DNA of 64,000 nucleotides from Alteromonas lipotrueae (GTDB lineage: Bacteria > Pseudomonadota > Gammaproteobacteria > Enterobacterales > Alteromonadaceae). The translations under genes were made by a program, and so were the position numbers. The notes under the pieces were generated by a model, which was not told where the DNA came from, ran no database searches, and saw nothing but the letters and a program-made list of their open reading frames with translations. Shown in pieces: positions 55,896 to 62,695 of this stretch; position 1 is the stretch's first letter, and every line of letters begins with the position of its first letter. The stretch lies in contig NZ_JAESDI010000009.1 of assembly GCF_019249215.1 (NCBI RefSeq), forward strand, positions 124,001 to 188,000, given 5' to 3'.

Positions 55896-58800
55896 TTAGT
55901 TTTTACATAGTCGGTCAATATTAGCCAATAGATATTGGGGTGATGAAACACAAGCCAATAAACCTTGTAAAGGATGCTTCGGCTTGAATTGCTCTATACG
56001 GGCTACCTGACTTCGACAAGAGTAGCCACTGGCAAGAATAGCATTTGGTGGGTAGCGTTTAACCGCTTGCTCCCAACTTAACCCATAAATGGCTAACGAC
56101 TTTTCTTTTTGATCGGCTTCATGGCCATAAGTTCCCGCCATGCCGCAACAGCCTACCGCCACAATATCAACTGGCTGATTAACTTTAGCAAACAAACCTT
56201 GCCATTGCTTTTCAGATGCCGGCAACGCCGTTTTTTCTGTGCAGTGGCTTAGCAGAGCAAATGGCTGAGCTGAAGTCTCTGACACACCTGCCTTTTTGCT
56301 TGTCGCTTGCCATACATCACTGGGTACCGTTTCAAGCCATTCATGCACTGCCAACACATGAAAATCACCACGGGCTTTACCCAAGGTTTTGGTGTACTCA
56401 TCACGATAAACCAGTACTAAAGAGGCATCTACACCTGCCATAGGAATGTTTAGCTGCGCCACTTCATTTAAAAAGCCTGCGGTATTTTTTGCAGTTTTCG
56501 CAAATTTAGCTAAAAAGCCTTTTACATGTTCTGGTTTGCCATTCGGTTTGAACGGTAACATTACCGGTGTAAAACCAAGGGCATTCACTAAGGCAACAAA
56601 ATCTTCAACCACACTCGCATCGTAGTAGCTGGTGAAAGGGTCTTGCACTATCAACACCGTCTTTTGTTTTTCTTCAGCACTTAGCTTCGATAGCGCATCA
56701 TGATTATAAGTAGCTACTTTCCCTTTTACTCTGTTCGCCAACGTAGGCTCAGATAGAATAGGCGTGTCTACATAACCAATGGTTTTCTCGATACCGTTTT
56801 GCATCCACTTTCGTTTCAAAAACAAATTAACCACTGGCGAGAACTTAGCCATAATTGGCGCCATGCGTTCAATGTTACCCACAAGGTGGTCTTTCATTGG
56901 GCGCATGTAGCGCTGGTAATAAATAGATAAAAACTTCGACCTAAAATCAGGTACATCTACTTTCACCGGGCATTGGCTTGAACACGACTTACAGGCTAAG
57001 CAACCATTCATGGCATCTAGCACTTCGTGAGAAAAATCGTCTTGTTTGTTTCGGCTATTACTAAAGCGCTGCCACCACGACGTATCGAATTGGTCGGCAC
57101 TTAGTGTTTTGGTGTCTACCCCGTCTTTCGCGAGTAAGCGTATCCACTCACGAATAAGGCCGGCACGGCCTTTCGGGCTGTGCCGTCTATCGCGAGTCAC
57201 TTTACTTGATGGGCACATGGGCGACGTGGTGTCGTAGTTAAAGCACAAGCCATTTCCATTACATTCCATGGCAGGCGCAAAAGCTTCTTTAAACGTAGTA
57301 GGAATAGTTCTATCGAATGTCGCGCGTTTCGTATCGCTAACCTTTACCAAGCTTTCAGTACTATCTAAAGGCGTACACACCTTACCTGGGTTCATTTTAT
57401 TAAGCGGATCGAATGCGCTTTTTATTTTACGCAATTCGGTAAATAACATGTCACCGAAAAAGGCAGGACCATACTCGCTGCGATAACCTTTACCGTGCTC
57501 GCCCCACATTAAGCCGCCATATTTAGCCACTAACGCGACTACTTCATCTGATATTTGATGCATCAATTTTTCTTGTTCAACATCGCATAAATCAAGGGCT
57601 GGGCGTACGTGCAACACACCTGCATCAACGTGCCCAAACATACCGTATTTTAAACCATGGCTGTCTAGCAGAGCCCTAAATTCCATGATGAAGTCAGCCA
57701 AGTTTTCAGGTGGTACTGCGGTATCTTCAGCAAACGCAATAGGCTTTTGCACCCCTTTGGTTTTACCCAACAGGCCAACTGACTTTTTACGCATGGCGTA
57801 AATTTTACCAATATCCGCTTTATCAAACGTAACCTGATATCCAATTACCCCACCCTCGCCGGTTTCAGCAGCGGCGGTAAGCCTGGCTTCTAGTTCGGCA
57901 ATGCGGGTGCGAATTTCTTCTTCATCATTACTGTTGTACTCCACCATATTTAAGCCCAACATTTCCTTATTCGGAACGTCGGTAATTAAATTGGCAATGG
58001 AATGCCAGATAATATCGGTTTTAGCTAGGTTCAGTACTTTTGAGTCTACCGTTTCAACAGACGTGGCATTTGCTTTTACCATTTCGGGAGCATGACGAAG
58101 CGCCGATTCAAAGGTATCGTATTTAATATTAACTAAGGCTTTATGTTTCGCGATAGGCGTTAGGGAAAGCTTAGCTTCGGCCACCATGGCTAGCGAGCCT
58201 TCGGCGCCGGTTATCAGGCGGCTTACATCTATAAGCTGCTCGGTTTCGTTATAGGCGTGCTCTAAATCGTAACCGGTTAAAAAGCGGTTTAAACGCGGGA
58301 ATTTTTCAATAATGGCATCGCGCTTATCTACGCAAGTAGCAAGTACTTGGCGCAGAATACCCGCATAGGCACTGTTATCTGCGTTTGTGTCGGCTATTTC
58401 TTTCGCTTCTTGCACACTAATTGGCGTGGTGTTTAATACATCACCGTTAGCCAGCACCGAAGTTAAGCCCAATACATGATCGCTGGTTTTACCGTAAACT
58501 AACGAGCCCTGCCCAGAGGCATCGGTGCTAATCATCCCACCTACCGTAGCGCGGTTACTGGTAGAAAGATCCGGGGAAAAGAAAAATCCATGGGGGCGAA
58601 GGGCGTCATTCAGTGCATCCTTTACTACGCCTGACTGTACTTTAACCCATTGCTCTTCAACATTGATTTCCAGAATTTGATTCATGTAACGCGACATATC
58701 AACCACAATGCCGTCGGTTAAACTTTGGCCATTAGTGCCTGTGCCGCCGCCACGCGCAGAGAATTTCACTAGCGGGTGGTCGTTAACCAGCTTGCCTAAT

Positions 58801-59009
58801 ACTTGCAAATCGGCAACGCTTTTAGGAAATACCACAGCTTGAGGGAGTTTTTGATATACCGAATTATCGGTGGCCACAGCAAGACGGCTGGCATAGCTGT
58901 ACTCAACATCGCCGGTAAAAGCGGTACTAGCAAGCTGTTCTAGATATGTCTGATAATGTGTTAAAAGACTCTGCTGGGGCACCACACGTGGCAAACTCAT
59001 TGTGCTCAA
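55896..59009 (-). CDS. ydiJ: FAD-binding and Fe-S dehydrogenase, YdiJ / D-2-hydroxyglutarate dehydrogenase type
   Basis: A 1037-residue fusion of a VAO-type FAD domain and an Fe-S reductase domain. The FAD-binding segment KFSARGGGTGTNGQSLTDGI and GGMISTDASGQGS lie in the first 170 residues. The Fe-S part has CNGNGLCFNYDTTSPMCPSS and CLACKSCSSQCPVKVD at about residues 590-690, then the CCG-type Cys motif (VAVGCCGMAGTYGHE). E. coli YdiJ (1018 residues) oxidises D-2-hydroxyglutarate; this substrate is inferred by length and layout. Electron acceptor unknown. The ATG is taken at 59009; MSLPRVVPQ three codons in is an alternative. Confidence 0.92.
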   Translation of the reverse strand: MSTMSLPRVVPQQSLLTHYQTYLEQLASTAFTGDVEYSYASRLAVATDNSVYQKLPQAVVFPKSVADLQVLGKLVNDHPLVKFSARGGGTGTNGQSLTDGIVVDMSRYMNQILEINVEEQWVKVQSGVVKDALNDALRPHGFFFSPDLSTSNRATVGGMISTDASGQGSLVYGKTSDHVLGLTSVLANGDVLNTTPISVQEAKEIADTNADNSAYAGILRQVLATCVDKRDAIIEKFPRLNRFLTGYDLEHAYNETEQLIDVSRLITGAEGSLAMVAEAKLSLTPIAKHKALVNIKYDTFESALRHAPEMVKANATSVETVDSKVLNLAKTDIIWHSIANLITDVPNKEMLGLNMVEYNSNDEEEIRTRIAELEARLTAAAETGEGGVIGYQVTFDKADIGKIYAMRKKSVGLLGKTKGVQKPIAFAEDTAVPPENLADFIMEFRALLDSHGLKYGMFGHVDAGVLHVRPALDLCDVEQEKLMHQISDEVVALVAKYGGLMWGEHGKGYRSEYGPAFFGDMLFTELRKIKSAFDPLNKMNPGKVCTPLDSTESLVKVSDTKRATFDRTIPTTFKEAFAPAMECNGNGLCFNYDTTSPMCPSSKVTRDRRHSPKGRAGLIREWIRLLAKDGVDTKTLSADQFDTSWWQRFSNSRNKQDDFSHEVLDAMNGCLACKSCSSQCPVKVDVPDFRSKFLSIYYQRYMRPMKDHLVGNIERMAPIMAKFSPVVNLFLKRKWMQNGIEKTIGYVDTPILSEPTLANRVKGKVATYNHDALSKLSAEEKQKTVLIVQDPFTSYYDASVVEDFVALVNALGFTPVMLPFKPNGKPEHVKGFLAKFAKTAKNTAGFLNEVAQLNIPMAGVDASLVLVYRDEYTKTLGKARGDFHVLAVHEWLETVPSDVWQATSKKAGVSETSAQPFALLSHCTEKTALPASEKQWQGLFAKVNQPVDIVAVGCCGMAGTYGHEADQKEKSLAIYGLSWEQAVKRYPPNAILASGYSCRSQVARIEQFKPKHPLQGLLACVSSPQYLLANIDRLCKN

Positions 59010-59253
59010 TTGCTGTAAAACCTCTGGAAATGCGATTGTGAGCTAGTATAACCACAGCGCTTGAGAGTCTCTAGCCAATTACACATATTTCATGTGGTTT
59101 TAATGACTAATTTTGCACTTTATATAACTGGATGCCTTTTTAATGCCGGCTTATTTTGCGAATGAGAATACCTTAGAAAATCACAGGTTAGCCATTCAGC
59201 TTTAATTATTGCACAATGCTCGCTCTTCTATTTTCAATTAAAGGAAAGCGCAT

Positions 59254-59538
59254 ATGTCTTTTACAGTAAACAGTTATTTTGATGACAAGGTTCGTTCAAT
59301 TGCATTTGAGTCAGCAAATGGCCCCTGTACTTCAGGCGTAATGGCGCCAGGTGAGTACACCTTCAACACCAGTCAGCACGAAGTAATGAAAGTAATGGAA
59401 GGTGAAATGACCGTTAAACTTCCAGGTTCAAGCGACTGGCAGTCGTTCAAAACGGGAACAGAGTTTACTATTGATGCAAAGCTTTCTTTCGATGTAAAAA
59501 TTGAAACACCTACTGCTTATCTTTGTTTTTATAGCTAG
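59254..59538 (+). CDS. ppnP: Pyrimidine/purine nucleoside phosphorylase PpnP
   Basis: A 94-residue cupin-fold enzyme that phosphorolyses many nucleosides. NSYFDDKVRSIAFE, GVMAPGEYTFNTSQHEVMKV and EGEMTVKLPGSSDWQ are highly conserved in the YaiE/PpnP family. AAAGGAAAG precedes the ATG. It is the last clear housekeeping gene before the accessory stretch. Confidence 0.96.
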   Translation: MSFTVNSYFDDKVRSIAFESANGPCTSGVMAPGEYTFNTSQHEVMKVMEGEMTVKLPGSSDWQSFKTGTEFTIDAKLSFDVKIETPTAYLCFYS

Positions 59539-59560
59539 CTGAAGTTTATTGCTTAGGCTT

Positions 59561-59604
59561 ACCTAACGCTGCACTTGTTAATAATGCAGGTGACAGCGTT
59601 GGGT
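59561..59604 (+). other. attC-like hairpin 1 (both core consensus sequences present)
   Basis: The site opens with ACCTAAC (59561-59567, fits RYYYAAC) and closes with GTTGGGT (59598-59604, fits GTTRRRY). The arms pair over 17 base pairs (two G-T pairs) with one bulged base at 59593 and a 9-base loop. A bulged base on an otherwise paired stem is an attC-like feature. Against this, the site is only 44 bp, shorter than usual attC sites, and lacks unpaired spacers. It could instead be a transcript-end hairpin for ppnP. Confidence 0.45.
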
Positions 59605-60082
59605 GAATTTGATGCAGGTAAGTTAATTGTAGCTATATTTTTTGCTGCTTTATTTATTTGCTAATAGCGATTCCCTATCCCTTTTGGAACGCTTCAATCA
59701 TACGCGAAGAATATATAACCGTTCTAGGCACTCTGCGTTAGACAAATATTTTTTAGCGTACCTTTCGCCATAAATGCCACTTGTCATTTGTTTTACCTAA
59801 GCGCTTTGTATTTATAGAGCTTAATTTGTAGTACTTTTATGGTCTTCTAGCTAAATTAAACTTACTACACCATAATACAAAGTAAATGAGTCAAATACTC
59901 CTTCAGCCCCGAACATACCGTTTTTGTACCTTTAATTCGTGAGCAAAAAACACCATCCGGCTTTATTGTTTTGAGGGGTTAGCAGGTAATCTGGAAATAT
60001 AGATAAAATCAAAAAACCCATAATAGTGTGTTTAAACAGACCGATTTGGGGCCTAATAAACTGTTAAATTCAAGGAAGCATC
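59605..60082. other. Gene-free stretch before the DUF2071 gene
   Basis: 478 bp with no convincing ORF. An isolated GCGTTAGAC at 59735-59743 contains a perfect attC right core (GTTAGAC) without a recognisable left partner, and GTTAAAT at 60063-60069 also fits the core just ahead of the next gene. Both could be remnants or chance. AAGGA at 60074-60078 is the ribosome site of the next gene. Confidence 0.4.
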
Positions 60083-60871
60083 GTGCAAGAATCGCGGAAA
60101 CTGGCGGACTATTTGATAGAAAGGCCTAAACCGAAAGGTATAGATGTCCTTTGTGGTTTGAAGCATTTCGCAATCATTACTTACGCAGTACCTTCTGATA
60201 GATTTCAAGGTATATTTCCCGAGCGCTTTAAATTAGACACAGTTGAAATCAACGGCCAAGAAATGGGGCTTATATCTGTAGTTCCATTCATTGATGTTGA
60301 CTTTACTTCTGCAGTCTTCCCGTTTCCGAAATTTACAATGGGCCAAACAAACTATCGAATATACATTATCGATACTGAAACTGGGGAGCGTTGTGTGTGG
60401 TTCCTTGGTACTACTTTAGATTCTTGGACGCTAGCGGTGCCAAGATACCTTTGGAATCTTCCGTGGCACGCTGGAAAAGTTAGCTTTGACTGCACTCTTA
60501 ATGAAGTAAATGGCTTGTACAAAAAGTATCACATGGAAACTGAATCCCACTGGGCTGAAGCTTCAGTTGATTTGGTTCAATCTGAATCTGATTTGTTAAA
60601 TTTCCCGGGTTTTCCCGATGTTGAGTCTGCCTTGGTCTATCTAACTCATCCGCTAGCAGGATTTTATTATCGAAGAGATAAAAAGTTAGGTACATATCGT
60701 GTGTGGCACAAAGAGCTTGAGGTTAAGCCCGCCAAGATAAAATCAGCTAATTTCAAACTTTTGTCTGACCTTGATATTGTTAAGGAAGAAGAGCAAAGCA
60801 ATCCCTATAGTGTGTTAGTCGAGCCAATAAATGAATTTACCATATACTTACCTCCTACTATTATTGGGTAA
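60083..60871 (+). CDS. DUF2071-like protein
   Basis: A 262-residue soluble protein starting at GTG 60083 with AAGGA 4 bases upstream. Segments such as FAIITYAVPSDRFQGIFPERF, TNYRIYIIDTETGERCVWF and LDSWTLAVPRYLWNLPWHAG resemble the DUF2071/YqjF group, which shares the acetoacetate decarboxylase-like fold. The key decarboxylase Lys is not evident to me. The function is unknown. Its TAA lies 3 bp before an attC-like site, the spacing expected for a cassette gene. Confidence 0.75.
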   Translation: MQESRKLADYLIERPKPKGIDVLCGLKHFAIITYAVPSDRFQGIFPERFKLDTVEINGQEMGLISVVPFIDVDFTSAVFPFPKFTMGQTNYRIYIIDTETGERCVWFLGTTLDSWTLAVPRYLWNLPWHAGKVSFDCTLNEVNGLYKKYHMETESHWAEASVDLVQSESDLLNFPGFPDVESALVYLTHPLAGFYYRRDKKLGTYRVWHKELEVKPAKIKSANFKLLSDLDIVKEEEQSNPYSVLVEPINEFTIYLPPTIIG

Positions 60872-60873
60872 TA

Positions 60874-60934
60874 ATTTATCAAAGCGCTCATGCAAGGACG
60901 CAGCAGAGCTGCGCCGCTTAGCTTGGCGTTAGAT
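60874..60934 (+). other. attC-like site 2
   Basis: The right core GTTAGAT at 60928-60934 fits GTTRRRY and is preceded by GGC. The left core ATTTATC at 60874-60880 is a degraded match to ATCTAAC. Between them are CGCAGC and GCTGCG at 60899-60904 and 60908-60913 around a 3-base loop, with outer arms (CAAG with CTTG, AAGCG with CGCTT) showing bulges. The length of 61 bp is typical for attC. The next ORF begins 7 bp after it. Confidence 0.6.
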
Positions 60935-60940
60935 ATAAGA

Positions 60941-61248
60941 ATGAACAAACATATTGATTTATATATCGAAGGTACTGAATGCGATACTCAACCAGTTGAA
61001 GTTGAGAGCATTGTTCATAAGCTGCAAAGCCTAGATGAGGCCTTGTCTAAAGTTGGTGCTCGCCTCGATGGTAACCTTGAGCATGTTGCAGTTTGGACAA
61101 TCCCAGTAAAAAGAGGGTTTCAAAAAAATTGAAGTAGCTATCGCCAAAGCTTGTGAGTTGCTTAAAAGAGCCTACGTGGTGGTATGGCAATGTTTATGAT
61201 GCTCAAGACAACCCGTTAAACTGGTGGCAAAATTATGAAAACATCTAA
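60941..61248 (+). pseudogene. Cassette ORF of unknown function, broken by two A-run frameshifts
   Basis: The intact part reads MNKHIDLYIEGTECDTQPVE onward for 63 residues to a TGA at 61130-61132. Treating the A7 run at 61122-61128 as A6 continues the frame as KIEVAIAKACELLK. Treating the A4 run at 61164-61167 as A3 continues it again as EPTWWYGNVYDAQDNPLNWW to a TAA at 61246-61248. The restored protein has about 101 residues. The restored stop lies inside the left core (ATCTAAC) of the next attC-like site, a cassette hallmark. I do not recognise the protein. Confidence 0.65.
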
Positions 61249-61297
61249 CAAGCGCATTCTGCCTCGCGTCGCGCGGCTGCAGCTGCAGGCATTATAT
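61243..61297 (+). other. attC-like site 3 (right core degraded)
   Basis: The left core ATCTAAC at 61243-61249 is perfect and is the exact complement of the right core of site 2 (GTTAGAT). It is followed by AAGCGC. TGCCTCGCG and CGCG...AGGCA arms lie at about 61260-61291. The right core appears as ATTATAT at 61291-61297 after GGC, with the essential G changed to A. At 55 bp it is within range for a short site. The degraded core suggests it is no longer active. Confidence 0.5.
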
Positions 61298-61318
61298 ACC
61301 ATCGGGAAAACCTAACTT

Positions 61319-61600
61319 ATGGTTTACTTATTAGCTGGAATTATTTGTGTTCATTTGGCTTGGGCATTTTTTAATACTCTAGCTGTCAACAGCACATTGT
61401 TCATCAATAATTACTCTCGAGTAATTACATTACTTGTTAATTGGTTTATTCCAGTAGGTGGCCCTGCTATTACTTTGCTTGTCCTTCGCTCAATAAACCC
61501 TAAAGTAAATAGCGGTAATCCTGTTGCGGACGGTTCTGGTAGTAGCAACTTATATTCGGGTAATGAGGGTTCAGATTCTGGTGGTGGCTGTAGTGATTAA
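61319..61600 (+). CDS. Small two-helix membrane protein in cassette-like unit
   Basis: A 93-residue ORF. Two hydrophobic segments (about residues 2-25, VYLLAGIICVHLAWAFFNTL, and 33-57, VITLLVNWFIPVGGPAITLL) are followed by a polar tail rich in Gly and Ser ending in GSDSGGGCSD. The ATG lies 21 bp after attC-like site 3. No family is recognised. Small membrane proteins are common in integron cassettes. Confidence 0.6.
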   Translation: MVYLLAGIICVHLAWAFFNTLAVNSTLFINNYSRVITLLVNWFIPVGGPAITLLVLRSINPKVNSGNPVADGSGSSNLYSGNEGSDSGGGCSD

Positions 61601-61618
61601 TTTAGCTAAGCTATATCG

Positions 61619-61711
61619 ATGATATCCGCATGGGGTCTATATCTAATATTCGGAGCTGCAATAAGTAGCTGTGTTTATGCATATTTTAGTGAAAATGATA
61701 TTATTAATTAG
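61619..61711 (+). CDS. Possible 30-residue membrane peptide
   Basis: ATG 61619 to TAG 61711 encodes MISAWGLYLIFGAAISSCVY followed by AYFSENDIIN: one hydrophobic helix with a polar acidic end. It lies in the same unit as the two-helix protein, 18 bp after its stop. There is no clear ribosome binding site, so it may be chance. Confidence 0.3.
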   Translation: MISAWGLYLIFGAAISSCVYAYFSENDIIN

Positions 61712-61731
61712 ATGGTAATCAATAGGTAAGA

Positions 61732-61797
61732 ACTTAACAAAAATTTTTAAGCGGCACCAGCCAAGAGCGGGCAGTGCCGCTTAAAATGGCGTTATAG
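61732..61797 (+). other. attC-like site 4
   Basis: The left core ACTTAAC at 61732-61738 fits RYYYAAC. TTTTAAGCGGCAC at 61745-61757 is exactly complementary to GTGCCGCTTAAAA at 61774-61786 around a 16-base loop, and GGC-GTTATAG at 61788-61797 is a relaxed right core (one position off GTTRRRY). The length of 66 bp is typical. A strong plain terminator is the alternative, but no T-run follows. The next ORF follows within 10-133 bp. Confidence 0.55.
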
Positions 61798-61930
61798 GTA
61801 AATAGTTTTGAGTTTAATGGTATGGAGCATGTTCACATTCACAAATTATACTTTCCAAACTGTGGAATATCGTTATTTGTGGAATAGCTACCAAGACTCA
61901 TGTAGTCAAATTAAGGAAATATTTAGCACC

Positions 61931-62592
61931 GTGAATTTAATATTGTTTGATTTTGACAAAACAATAATAAACAAAGATACCGGCGCCGAGTATATGAAGT
62001 TCATGGTGCAACGCAATCCTATTCGATTTGTATTATGCTTCTTCGCGCTACCTTTCACCCTGCCCTTTTTGATACTGAATAAAACAAAGTTTATTGGTTT
62101 CTCTGTGCTTCTGTGGCTAGTTACGTGTGGCATGTCTCCTAAAAAGGTAGCTAAATTACGCAAGCGCTTTATTAACAGGTATTTGGAAAATAACGCTACC
62201 GTCCTATATAAAAACGCGATTGAAAAGTTAATTTCACATACCCAAAATAATGACACAGTAGTAATTGTCAGTGGTGCATCAGAGTGGATGGTTAAGCGTA
62301 TTATTGCAAAGCTCTGTATTCCAAAGCTGGAGGTCGCTTGCTCTGAAGAAAGTCGGCTCGCTGGAGGTATGGTCAGCAAGTTTCATTGTTATTCAACTAA
62401 TAAAGTTGAACGCATAAAATGCGCTATAACCTTGAAGAATATGAAACAATTATAGGTTACTCAGACAGTTCAATTGATATCCCCCTTTTACGCCTTTGCA
62501 ATCAACAAATCATAGTTAATCCAAAGCCGTACTGCAGTACGAAGCTGACTAAATCTTTTGAAAAATCGATGAAAATAGTGAAGTGGGTATAG
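61931..62592 (+). pseudogene. HAD-IB phosphatase-like gene with one frameshift
   Basis: The opening NLILFDFDKTIINKDTGAEY is HAD motif I (DFDKT), and VVIVSGASEWMV is motif II. A hydrophobic stretch between them (FVLCFFALPFTLPFLIL) resembles the cap of membrane-associated HAD-IB proteins. The frame stops at TAG 62453-62455. A single added A in the A4 run at 62416-62419 restores MRYNLEEYETIIGYSDSSID, including motif IV (GYSDSSIDIPLL), through to TAG 62590-62592. The restored protein has about 220 residues from GTG 61931; an open frame to TTG 61808 allows a longer start. The shift probably inactivates it, unless it is a sequencing error. Confidence 0.7.
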
Positions 62593-62625
62593 CGACGCAA
62601 ACAGCGAAGTAAAGTCCGAAGAAAA

Positions 62626-62686
62626 GGTTCGTAAAGAGGGTTCGTAGAGAGGGACCGAGTACTTTAAAAACTTATAATGTACTCGG
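62626..62686. repeat. Tandem GGTTCGTA repeat and inverted repeat after the HAD gene
   Basis: Two near copies of GGTTCGTA(A/G)AGA lie at about 62627-62652. An inverted repeat CCGAGTAC (62655-62662) and GTACTCGG (62679-62686) follows, with a 16-base loop. They sit between the end of the HAD gene and the end of the convergent FAD oxidoreductase gene. The hairpin may be a transcript-end structure. Confidence 0.45.
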
Positions 62687-62695
62687 CGCCATTAT

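Noticed and set aside
59735..59743. Isolated GCGTTAGAC, a perfect attC right core
   Set aside because: No complementary left core or paired arms could be found within about 140 bp upstream, so it was not called as a site; noted within the gap entry.
60063..60069. GTTAAAT just before the DUF2071 gene as an attC or attI core
   Set aside because: It lacks a stem and left partner, and the motif is short enough to occur by chance.
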